Part shown: one piece after another, positions 7,692 through 14,900 of the stretch
Position numbering within the stretch: position 1 is the first letter of the stretch
Layout: each line of letters starts with the position of its first letter
NCBI GenBank assembly: GCA_946404295.1
Contig: CAMJDE010000017.1
Coordinates: 1-15,512, forward strand
Direction of reading: 5' to 3'
DNA: 15,512 nucleotides
Source: an uncultured Clostridia bacterium
GTDB taxonomy: Bacteria; Bacillota; Clostridia; Oscillospirales; CAG-272
Position numbers and translations under genes: made by a program
The notes under the pieces: model-generated
What the model was told of the DNA's origin: nothing
The model's input: the letters and a program-made list of their open reading frames with translations, nothing else
The model's database searches: none

Positions 7692-7746
7692 ATAGACCAA
7701 AGCAAAGAAAAACGAAGCGGTTACGACTATAGAACCGCAAAACGGC
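7692..7746. repeat. Imperfect intergenic repeat, short copy
   Basis: Contains ATAGACCAAAGCAAAGAAAA (from 7692) and the 24-base block 7723-7746 beginning ACGACTATAGAACCG. Both blocks recur in the same order and orientation in the longer copy at 7896-8061, but here they lie only a few bases apart. Confidence 0.75.
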
Positions 7747-7803
7747 GCGAAGTGCGGGCGCGGACGCGCCCCGTCGATATACGGCGCGAACACCGTTCGA
7801 TAT

Positions 7804-7831
7804 AATTGCCGCGCCGTTCGGTGCGGCAATT
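7804..7831. other. Hairpin in repeat-rich intergenic region
   Basis: AATTGCCGC pairs with GCGGCAATT and the stem continues inward with two C-G pairs and one G-T pair around a GTTC loop. It is flanked on both sides by TCGATATA octamers, giving a near-symmetrical unit. Confidence 0.5.
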
Positions 7832-7895
7832 TCGATATACAGGCGTGCCGAAGGCACGGCAAGGCGAGCTATGCCTCCCTGCGGTCGGCGTGAAA

Positions 7896-8061
7896 ATAGA
7901 CCAAAAGCAAAGAAAACGAAAATCGCGCGAGCGGTAGGGGACGGCGTCGCGACAAGGGGTTCCCCGAAGCGTGCTTGCACGGTTTGGGGGTTCCCGCGTC
8001 GTCCCGCTTTCGGAGAGCAAAGCGAAACGGAAAAGTCACGACTATAGAACCGCAAAACGGC
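7896..8061. repeat. Imperfect intergenic repeat, long copy
   Basis: The two blocks of the short copy recur here (7896-7920 and 8038-8061, the latter 24 bases identical), separated by about 117 bases absent from the short copy. Either the short copy lost an internal segment or the long copy gained one. Confidence 0.75.
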
Positions 8062-8079
8062 AGCGAACTGCCGTTTTGC
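8052..8079 (-). terminator. Likely bidirectional terminator of the parAB operon
   Basis: Twelve-pair stem GCAAAACGGCAG/CTGCCGTTTTGC. Read on the minus strand the GC-rich core CGGCAG is closed by a TTCG tetraloop and followed by TTTTGCGGTTCT, with A residues before the stem. On the plus strand the T side is TTTTGCTCTT. It lies about 130 bases after the last gene of the parA operon. Two further hairpins, 8081-8102 and 8111-8135, lie between it and that gene. Confidence 0.55.
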
Positions 8080-8139
8080 TCTTCAATAATCCTTTATTGA
8101 AGTTCTTTGCCGCGCTTTCTACGAAAGAAAGCGCGAAAT

Positions 8140-8195
8140 CGTCTCCCCTTCGTCCCCCTCTCGTTCTCCTCTCGTTCTCCTCCGCTCCCCTTCCC
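8140..8195. other. Homopyrimidine-rich tract next to parS
   Basis: About 56 bases almost entirely C and T on the plus strand (A and G on the minus), including an 11-base tandem repeat CTCGTTCTCCT at 8160-8170 and 8171-8181. It ends directly at the parS palindrome. Such tracts can adopt non-B DNA structures or favour R-loops; no function is shown. Confidence 0.6.
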
Positions 8196-8211
8196 TGTTT
8201 CACGTGAAACA
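8196..8211. promoter_or_regulatory. parS centromere site 1 (perfect)
   Basis: TGTTTCACGTGAAACA, a perfect 16-base palindrome identical to the consensus parS bound by ParB/Spo0J in Bacillota. ParB clamps load here and spread. It abuts the stop codon of the third gene of the parAB operon, so the operon ends on the site. Confidence 0.95.
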
Positions 8212-8844
8212 TCAGCCGAGGACGTTATCGATCAAGAGCAGGATCGAGGGCATCAGGCGGCAGAGGACGAAGAAGACGACGACCGAGACGGCGGCGGTCC
8301 AACAAAAGGTTTTCAGCGAGACGCCGCCCTGCGCGTAGCGGCGGTTGATCTCGTCCTCGCGGTCGGCGGCGAGATAAAACCGCGCGTCCGAGAGGTCGGG
8401 GAAAAAACGCTTTTTGAGGGCGACGAAGGGATTTTTCTCACGCGTTGCGCGCGCGGCGGCTTTCGCGGCTTTCTTTTCCGCGCGGGTCTTCTTTCCGAGA
8501 TCGAGCGGCTCTTCCCCGGCGATCAGAAGGCAGCGACGCAAGCCCGACAGGCGATCGTGCAGCGAAAAGCGGAGCGCGAGCGAGAGTTTGACCGAGAGAT
8601 CGGCGCAGGAGAGGGCGTCCTCGGGCGAAAAGGCCCTGCGCGCGAGGAGTTCGCGCGCGAGCCGTTCGGGTCCGCTCCGGCGATAGGCGAGGAACCCGGT
8701 CGCGAGGACGAGGACGAGCAGGAACAACCCCACGGCGAGATTCACGTCCCACGCGCGAAGCGTATTCGGCAGATGCACGAAGGCGGGCAATTCCCGGTCA
8801 AAGAACTCGGTAACGAAAAACGAAGCGATCGAGAGCAGACCCAT
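8212..8844 (-). CDS. Two-TM membrane protein of unknown function, coupled to ParB
   Basis: I do not recognise this 210-residue protein. It has a short amphipathic start, a clear membrane segment at about 35-54 (LAVGLFLLVLVLATGFLAY), a long middle region of about 120 residues, and a second membrane segment at about 178-205. The middle has a strongly basic stretch near 118-137 (KKTRAEKKAAKAAARATREK), then FFPDLSDARFYLAADREDEINRRYAQGG. The ATG at 8844 overlaps the parB stop as TGATG, with GGAGGG at good spacing; the in-frame GTG at 8847 is too close to that site. Coupling to parB points to a shared role, for instance tethering or sensing the segregation complex at the membrane. That role is inference. 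It does not resemble the DUF4446 protein often found after parB. Confidence 0.8.
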   Translation of the reverse strand: MGLLSIASFFVTEFFDRELPAFVHLPNTLRAWDVNLAVGLFLLVLVLATGFLAYRRSGPERLARELLARRAFSPEDALSCADLSVKLSLALRFSLHDRLSGLRRCLLIAGEEPLDLGKKTRAEKKAAKAAARATREKNPFVALKKRFFPDLSDARFYLAADREDEINRRYAQGGVSLKTFCWTAAVSVVVFFVLCRLMPSILLLIDNVLG

Positions 8845-9725
8845 CACAACCCTCCTACGAAATCGTCCCCCATAATCCGGCGAAGCAGCGCGTCGAGGTC
8901 CTCGTTGTCCTCAAAGAACAGGGTCAGCGTCTTCTGCTTTCCCTTGGCGGAGATCTTCACCCGCCGCCCGAGGTCGGAGGTCATTTTGCGCTCGAGTTCC
9001 GCGACGTAATCCACCTTGAACTTCGGGGGCTCGTCCGGCGTTTCGCGGATCGGTCGGTTCGCGCGCTTTACCAGTTGTTCGAGATCGCGCACCGAGATCC
9101 CCGCGGCGACGCATTGCTTTGCGAGCGGGGCGATCATCGCGCGATCCCGCAGCCCGAGCAGCGTCCGGGCGTGTCCCGCCGAGAGTCTGCCCGCCGAAAC
9201 GAGGTCTTTCACGTCGTCGGGCAACTCGAGCAGGCGCGTCGCGTTCGCGATATAACTGCGGCTCTTCCCGACGCGCCGGGAGAGGTCCTCCTGCGTCAAC
9301 CCGAACTCCTCCGAGAGCGAGCGGAACGCGCCCGCCTCCTCGATCGGGTTCAGGTCCTCGCGCTGCACGTTCTCCACCAACGCGATCTCGGCGGCGGCGA
9401 GGTCGTCGCGGTCGAGCACGACGGCGGGAATCTCCGTAAGCCCCGCCAACTTCGCCGCGCGCCAGCGCCGTTCCCCGGCGATGATCTGAAACCGCCCGCT
9501 CCCCGTCTCGCGGACGAGGATCGGCTGCAGAACGCCGTGGGTCGCGATGGAATCGGCGAGTTCCGAGAGCGCGTCCGAATCAAAATTCTTGCGCGGCTGC
9601 CCGCTCTTCGGGTCGATCAGCGCCGTCTTCAGCTTCTCGACGCCGCCGACCTTCTTTTCGTCTTCAAAGGTTTCGAGGAAGAGGGCGTCGAGCCCCCGTC
9701 CGATCCCGCTTTTTTTCTGTGCCAT
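8844..9725 (-). CDS. parB: Chromosome-partitioning protein ParB (Spo0J family)
   Basis: Binds parS, hydrolyses CTP to slide and spread on DNA, and recruits SMC/condensin and ParA. The 293 residues are typical. The N-terminus KKSGIGRGLDALF is the ParA-contacting peptide; residues 30-125 form the CTP-binding ParB/Srx domain, with GERRWRA (84-90) and ENVQREDLNP (118-127). The helix-turn-helix lies at 143-164 (LTQEDLSRRVGKSRSYI), and the C-terminal 45 residues form the dimerisation domain. The ATG at 9725 has AAAGGAA upstream, 16 bases after the parA stop, and the gene ends in TGATG overlap with the membrane-protein gene. It could be called Noc by similarity, but pairing with parA and the consensus parS sites (not Noc-type) support ParB. 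Confidence 0.96.
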   Translation of the reverse strand: MAQKKSGIGRGLDALFLETFEDEKKVGGVEKLKTALIDPKSGQPRKNFDSDALSELADSIATHGVLQPILVRETGSGRFQIIAGERRWRAAKLAGLTEIPAVVLDRDDLAAAEIALVENVQREDLNPIEEAGAFRSLSEEFGLTQEDLSRRVGKSRSYIANATRLLELPDDVKDLVSAGRLSAGHARTLLGLRDRAMIAPLAKQCVAAGISVRDLEQLVKRANRPIRETPDEPPKFKVDYVAELERKMTSDLGRRVKISAKGKQKTLTLFFEDNEDLDALLRRIMGDDFVGGL

Positions 9726-9741
9726 ACTCTTTCCTTTCCCG

Positions 9742-10503
9742 TCAGATACGGAGCATCAATTCCTTTGCCACGTCGGCGTATTCGAGGGTCGCCTTCCCGT
9801 ACGGATCGTGATAGCAGAGCGGCGTTCCGTAACTCGGCGCCTCCGACACCTTCACGCTCCGGGTGATCGGGGTCGAGAAGAGTTTGTCGGCGTAGTATCG
9901 CTTCAGGTCGTCCACCACCTGCTTCGTCTGGGTCAGCCGCCCGTTATACATCGTCAGGAGCAGCCCGACGATCTCGAGCTTCTCGTTCGAGTGCTGGCGC
10001 ACCCGGCGGATCGTGACCAAGAGCTGCGAGAGCCCCTCCATCGAGTAGAACTCGCACTGCATCGGGATCACCACGCCGTCGGCGGCGGTCAGCACCGCGA
10101 CCGTGATCATACCGAGCGAGGGCGGGCAGTCGATAAAGACGTAATCGAAGAGCGGGAGCACCGGCGCGATCACCTCGCGCAGCACCTTTTCGCGCTGCTC
10201 CATCTCGAAAATGTCGTGCTCCACCCCGGCAAGGTTGAGCGAGGACGGAATGATCCAGAGGTTCTTGTAGTTGGTGCGCACCAGCGCCTCGTTCGCGGTG
10301 CAGTCGCCGACGATCACCTCGTAGATATTGTGCGGCGCGCTCCGCTTGCTGACGTTGACGCCGGTCGTGGCGTTCCCCTGCGGATCCATGTCGATCAGCA
10401 GCACGTTCTTGCCCTTTTTGGCGACGGCGGCGGCGATATTCACGCAGGACGTCGTTTTGCCCACGCCGCCCTTCTGATTGGAAAACGCGATGATCTTTGC
10501 CAT
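9742..10503 (-). CDS. parA: Chromosome-partitioning ATPase ParA (Soj)
   Basis: Walker-type ATPase that binds nucleoid DNA as an ATP dimer and, stimulated by ParB, moves or positions origins; Soj homologues also regulate DnaA. The 253 residues match the family. The deviant Walker A is KGGVGKTT (11-18) with signature Lys11, Walker A' is LLIDMDPQGNAT (around Asp40), and Walker B is YVFIDCPPS. The C-terminal TPITRSVKVSEAPSYG is the usual Soj motif. The ATG at 10503 is preferred because AAAGGAGG sits five bases before it and family members start MAKIIA. An in-frame ATG at 10548 would fall at the predicted transcription start. First gene of the parA-parB-membrane protein operon. Confidence 0.97.
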   Translation of the reverse strand: MAKIIAFSNQKGGVGKTTSCVNIAAAVAKKGKNVLLIDMDPQGNATTGVNVSKRSAPHNIYEVIVGDCTANEALVRTNYKNLWIIPSSLNLAGVEHDIFEMEQREKVLREVIAPVLPLFDYVFIDCPPSLGMITVAVLTAADGVVIPMQCEFYSMEGLSQLLVTIRRVRQHSNEKLEIVGLLLTMYNGRLTQTKQVVDDLKRYYADKLFSTPITRSVKVSEAPSYGTPLCYHDPYGKATLEYADVAKELMLRI

Positions 10504-10553
10504 CGGAACCTCCTTTGCGTCCGGCTTTGCGGGACGGATCTTCTTCATTATAA

Positions 10554-10582
10554 ATTATATAACACCGCGCCCGAAAAGTCAA
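10554..10582 (-). promoter_or_regulatory. parA operon promoter
   Basis: TTGACT (10577-10582), 17-base spacer, TATAAT (10554-10559) on the minus strand: a near-consensus housekeeping sigma promoter. A second TATAAT overlaps at 10547-10552. The predicted leader is about 45 bases. The -35 is 25 bases from parS site 2, so a spreading ParB clamp could reach it. Confidence 0.85.
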
Positions 10583-10607
10583 CCGAACCGAAGACGATAT
10601 TGCGAAG

Positions 10608-10623
10608 CGTTTCACGTGAAACA
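10608..10623. promoter_or_regulatory. parS centromere site 2 (one mismatch)
   Basis: CGTTTCACGTGAAACA differs from the perfect palindrome only in its first base. It lies between the divergent -35 elements of the parA promoter (10577-10582) and the antiporter promoter (10639-10644), about 2.4 kb from site 1, so the two sites bracket the parAB operon. Confidence 0.92.
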
Positions 10624-10638
10624 TTGTCCGCCTTTTCC

Positions 10639-10667
10639 TTGACAGCGCGCGCGCGGCGTGCTATAAT
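10639..10667 (+). promoter_or_regulatory. Antiporter promoter (full consensus)
   Basis: TTGACA (10639-10644), 17-base spacer, TATAAT (10662-10667): both hexamers and the spacing are ideal. The spacer is an unusual alternating GC run (GCGCGCGCGCGGC). The predicted leader is about 30 bases, ending in AAAGGA before the ATG at 10705. Confidence 0.9.
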
Positions 10668-10704
10668 AGACGAAGCAATTTGTCGAAACGAAAGGACGAA
10701 GAAA

Positions 10705-11772
10705 ATGCCGTCGCTTATCCCGATAGAAAACCTGCCCGTCGCGCTGATCTGCCTCGTCGTGTCGATCGCGGTCATCGTCAAGGGCGGAGACGTGTTCGTG
10801 TCCGCCGCCTCCTGGATGGCGGAAGTGTCGGGCATCCCGAAACTGATCGTCGGCGCGACGATCGTTAGTCTCGCGACCACGCTGCCCGAAATGCTGGTGT
10901 CGGCGTTCTCCGCCGTCTCCGCGCGGGCGACCGGCGACGCCGCCTATATCGATATGTCGATCGGAAACGCCGTCGGAAGCGTGACGGCGAACACCGGACT
11001 GATCCTCGCGATCGCCCTGATCTTTATGGCGGGTGCGATCAAGCGGAAGGAATACCTGCTCAAATCCTGCCTGTTCATCGGGGCCGCCGTCGTGATCGCC
11101 GCCTTCGGCGTCACGGGAAAACTCGGCTTGACCCCGAACCTGATCCTGCTCGTCATCTTCGCCGCCGCCATGACCGAAAACGTGCTCGGCGCGGTGCGGC
11201 AGGTGCGCGCCGGGAAAGCCGCGCAGGCGGAAGGCGCCGGAGGCGCGGACGGGGTCGAACTTGACCCGGATCTTGCGCGCCCGGAATCGAGCGGTCGGCT
11301 CTGGGTCAAAAACGTGCTGCTGTTCCTGCTCGGCGCGGCGGCGATCGGGATCGGCGCCAACGTCCTCGTGAACAGCGCCGAGTACGTCGCGAAGGCGGCG
11401 CACGTCCCCGAACGGGTCATCGCGGTCACGGTCCTTGCCGTCGGCACGTCTCTTCCTGAACTCGTCACGACGGTCACCGCCGTCGTCAAGCGCGAAATGT
11501 CGCTCTCGGCGGGCAACATCATCGGCGCGAACATCATTGATATGACCCTGATCATGCCGGTCTGCGGGCTGATCTCCGGGCAGGCGCTCCCCGTGACCAA
11601 ACAGGTCGGGCGGATCGACCTCCCCGCGACGCTCCTCGTCGCGCTGGTCGCCCTGATCCCCGCGCTGTTCAAAAAGAAGTTTATGAAGTGGCAGGGCTTC
11701 GCGCTTCTCGGGCTCTACGTCGCCTATCTCGTCCTGACCTGCTTCTTCGGCGAAGAGATCGCGGCGCTCTGA
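10705..11772 (+). CDS. Calcium/sodium antiporter (CaCA superfamily, YrbG-like)
   Basis: Inner-membrane cation exchanger, 355 residues, probably exporting Ca2+ in exchange for Na+ or H+. It has the two inverted alpha repeats of the superfamily. Alpha-1 at about 50-105 contains GATIVSLATTLPEM (Glu62) and GNAVGSVTANTG (Asn88). Alpha-2 at about 240-286 contains VGTSLPELVTT (Glu252) and GNIIGANIIDM (Asn276). Hydrophobic segments fit about ten membrane helices, with a cytoplasmic loop near 165-200. In alpha-1 the usual GTS before LPE is ATT, a mild variation. The ATG at 10705 follows AAAGGA. It is the only plus-strand gene, transcribed away from parA, and ends in its own terminator. The transported ion is not certain from sequence. 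Confidence 0.92.
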   Translation: MPSLIPIENLPVALICLVVSIAVIVKGGDVFVSAASWMAEVSGIPKLIVGATIVSLATTLPEMLVSAFSAVSARATGDAAYIDMSIGNAVGSVTANTGLILAIALIFMAGAIKRKEYLLKSCLFIGAAVVIAAFGVTGKLGLTPNLILLVIFAAAMTENVLGAVRQVRAGKAAQAEGAGGADGVELDPDLARPESSGRLWVKNVLLFLLGAAAIGIGANVLVNSAEYVAKAAHVPERVIAVTVLAVGTSLPELVTTVTAVVKREMSLSAGNIIGANIIDMTLIMPVCGLISGQALPVTKQVGRIDLPATLLVALVALIPALFKKKFMKWQGFALLGLYVAYLVLTCFFGEEIAAL

Positions 11773-11796
11773 CCTCTCCCCGCGGCGAAGCCGAAC

Positions 11797-11838
11797 CGCC
11801 CCCGCTCGCAAAACGCGAGCGGGGGCGTCTTTTGCTTG
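11797..11838 (+). terminator. Intrinsic terminator of the antiporter gene
   Basis: Thirteen perfect base pairs (CGCCCCCGCTCGC / GCGAGCGGGGGCG) with an AAAAC loop, followed by TCTTTTGCTT, 24 bases after the stop codon. On the minus strand the stem is preceded by AAAAGA but has no T run after it, so its use by the convergent addA transcript is doubtful. Confidence 0.88.
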
Positions 11839-11915
11839 GCGGCGCCGCCGCGCGGCGTCCGCGCCGACGAAAGCCGACGAGGACCGGATCGGCGCGCGAC
11901 CGGATTTACAAATTT

Positions 11916-14900
11916 TTACAATTCCGCGTCGGGCAGAGAAACGCGGATCGGTCTGCCGAGGCAGAGCGGGTAGAGCAGGATCCGGTCGGGCTTGCGCCCG
12001 AGCATCTTTTCGACGGCGAGCGCGTAGTAACCGAGTTGGTCGCGGTGCCGCCCGACGAAGGCGGCGATCTCGTCGTCGTCCGCGCGGATCCCGCCGCGCA
12101 GACGGTCGGTTTTGTAGTCGAGCAGGACGAGTTCGTCCGCCTCTGAGAGGAACACGCAGTCCATGATCCCCTGTACCAGAACCGTCTGATCTTTCAGGTT
12201 CTTTTTCAGTTCGGGGTCCTCGGTAAAGCGCGACGCGGGCAGGATCATATTGAAGCGAAGCTCGCGCCGCATCCAGCGCGCGCCGAGCATCTCGTCGGCA
12301 AGCGATGACGAGCGAAACAGCTCGAGTTCGGACAGATTGACGAGGTCGCGCGTCTCTTTCGTCAAAAACCCCCCGGAAATCAGGCGGTCGAGTTCCGCCT
12401 CGACGCCGTTCTCGCGAACCTTGCCGAGATCGCAGAACTGCAAAAACTCATGCGTCGCCGTCCCGCGCAGGGTGGGATCGACCGGCTTTTTCGCCCCCGA
12501 GAGGAAGTGCGGGAGGGGCGGGGCTTCGCGCGGCGTTTTCGGCGTCAGGACCGCCGTTGTCTCGTCTGCGCCGTCGAGGACCGCGGGCGAGAGGACCGAC
12601 ACGGAGAGTTTGCCGGGGACGGTTCCGAGCCACGGGAACTCGTAGCGGTAGGCGAAGCGGTCTTTCAGGATCTTTTCGGCGTCCTCTTCCGAGATCTCCT
12701 CGCCGTCGTCCCCGCGGATCACGGGCGGGGCTTTTTTCGGTTTCGGCGCCTTCGTCGCGGCGGGTTCGGCGGGGGAGACGACCGCGGCTTCGTTTTCCTC
12801 GTCGGGCGGCAGGATCACCGTCGCCAACTTGGAATCCTCGCCGCCGATCGCACGCAGGATCAGATCGAAGGGCGCGCTCTCCGAGAGCACCTCGTGGGCG
12901 GAGAGGGGCGAGGCGTCGCGGTACTTTTCGCGTTTTTTCGCGACCTTGCGGTCGCGCCGGAGCAGCCCGGTCACGTAGAGCCGTTCGCGCGCCCGCGTCA
13001 GAGCGACGTAGAGAACGCGCAGCGCCTCTTCGCTTTCGAGCAGTTTCTTTTCCTGTTCGGCGATCCGCCGGAAGGGGGTCTCGATCCGGGCGAGCCCGGT
13101 CTTGTCGCGCACCTTCACGGTCAGCCCGAAGCGGGTCGTGAGCGAGACGTTGCCGTCGGAGGTGAGGGCGCGGTTGCCGCCCCTGCCGCCGAGGGTGCGC
13201 GCAACGAACACGACCGGGAACTCAAGCCCCTTCGAGTGGTGGATCGTCATGACGTGGACGCCCTTGACGTTCGCCGGGGGCTGGAGCCCGAGTTTCTGCC
13301 CGTCCGCCGCCAGGTCGTTGACGTAGGCGATGAAGCGGTAGAGCCCGCGGAACGAGGTCGCCTCGAAGGCGCGCGCGTACTGATAGAAGAGAAGCAGGTT
13401 TTCACGCCCGTTCTCGCGGTTGGCGGCGCCGCCGATGGGGAGCAGTCCGGTTTCGGTAAAGAGTTTCTGGATCAGGCGGTCGACCGGCATCCCCTCCGCC
13501 GCCCGACGGAACGAGGCGAGCTGCGAGAGGAAGCGGGCGCCGGGCGCAAAATCGGGGTGGCGGTCGCAGTACTCGACCAGCGCGTCGTAGAAGGGCTCGT
13601 CGTAAACCGACGCCTCGCGCCGGATTGAAACGAGCAGATCGGGGGTAAAGCCCTCGCAGAGCGGCGAGAGCAGAAGCCCGACGAGCGGAACGTCGCGGCG
13701 GGGGTTGTCCACCGCGTTGAGAAGGCAGAGCGCCAACCGGATCTCGGGGGCGTCGAAGAAATCGACCTTGGTCTCGACCGAGACCGGGATCCCGCGCTTC
13801 GTGAGCGCGGCGCGGAAGGCGGTCGCGTGCTTTTCGGCGCGCAGAAGGATCGCGACGTCGTCCGGGGCGATCGGCGCGCCGTCGGCGCGGTTCCCCTCGC
13901 TCGTCAGGCGGGCGATCTCGTCGGCGACCCAGGCGCACTCGGCGTCCTCCGCCGGGGCGTCGCCGTCCTCGGTCACGGGATCCTTGAACATCCGGACGAC
14001 CGGGAGGATCGGTTCGGGACTGCATTTCTCGGCGGGTTTGGCAAAACGCAGGCGGTCGCCGTCGCAGTAACCGATCGAGGCGCCGGTCGCCCCGAAGAGT
14101 TTGTCGAAGACGCCGTTCGCGAAATCGACGATCGGCTTGTCGCAGCGGAAGTTCTCGGAGAGAAAGAGCGAGGCGGCGGGACGGTCGCCCGCCTCGTCAA
14201 GCGGCGGGAACGCCGCCTTCAGGGCGGTAAAAATCTTCGGTTCCGCCCGCCGGAACAGGTAGATGCTCTGCTTGACGTCGCCGACGAGGAATCGGTTGCG
14301 CTCGCCCGAGATCGCCTCGAAGATCGCGTGCTGGATCGGGTTGACGTCCTGGTATTCGTCGACGAAGACTTCGTCGTAGCGCGACGCGATCTCGCGCGCG
14401 ACGGCGGTCTTCTCGAATTTCCCCGTTTCTGCGTTGCGCGAAACGAGGATCGCGAGCGCCGCCCGCTCGACGTCGGCAAACGACGCGACGTTGCGCCGCT
14501 TTTTCTCGGCGGCGACCAATTCGTCGAAGCGGCTGATCAGCCGGGCGAGCAGACGCGAGGTTTTCAGGTGCTCTTCCGCCTCGGTTTTCCAGTCGGCGGA
14601 GGAGGAGAGGAAGAGCGGTTTGAATTCGTCCGCCGCCGCGCGCACGCCGTACAGGAACGCCTTTGCTTCCGAGACAAAGTCCGGGTCGGCTTGCGCGACG
14701 AATTTGCTGTTGGAACGGAACGCCGGGATCGCGGCGTCGGCGGCGGCGAAGATCGCGGAACGGACGGCGTCGTAGGCGCTTTTCGGGTCGGCGAAGACCC
14801 GGACGGCAAGCGAGAGCGCCTCGATCGGTTGGCGCAACGCGTCTTGGGTGACGGCGGGCGCGGACGACAGCGAGGCAAGCAGCGCCCGGGCGCGCTCCGG

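Larger units (their letters stand above)
7452..8195. other. Gene-free intergenic region with hairpins and repeats
   Basis: About 740 bases between the segregation locus and the beta-galactosidase promoter. Reading frames here are open only because of GC-rich repeats, have no ribosome sites, and cross hairpins. It holds a GC-rich inverted repeat at 7592-7600/7617-7625, a small hairpin 7638-7650, strong hairpins at 7659-7686 and 7804-7831, two copies of an imperfect repeat, three octamers TCGATATA (7774, 7797, 7832), and a run of three hairpins at 8052-8135. It resembles the non-coding repetitive elements scattered in many Clostridia genomes; that comparison is from general knowledge. Confidence 0.6.

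Noticed and set aside
7444..8055. Long open frame of about 200 codons on the minus strand
   Set aside because: It has no ribosome site, overlaps the beta-galactosidase promoter, repeats RFYSR because of the DNA repeat, and has composition unlike a folded protein.
9197..9212. Partial parS-like sequence TTTCACGTCGTC inside parB
   Set aside because: Only one half of the palindrome matches and it encodes ordinary ParB residues.
10504..10548. ParA start 15 codons further upstream
   Set aside because: That ATG is at the predicted transcription start and overlaps a -10 hexamer, while the ATG at 10503 has a strong ribosome site and the standard N-terminus.
9944..10624. Minus-strand frame beginning MFHVKR at parS site 2, like rsmG
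   Set aside because: Only the parS-encoded start resembles RsmG; the rest is parA read in another frame and lies upstream of and across the parA promoter.
9547..10704. Plus-strand frame extending the antiporter upstream by about 386 codons
   Set aside because: It is antisense to parA and parB and crosses the consensus antiporter promoter; the ATG at 10705 has its own ribosome site and starts at the normal family length.
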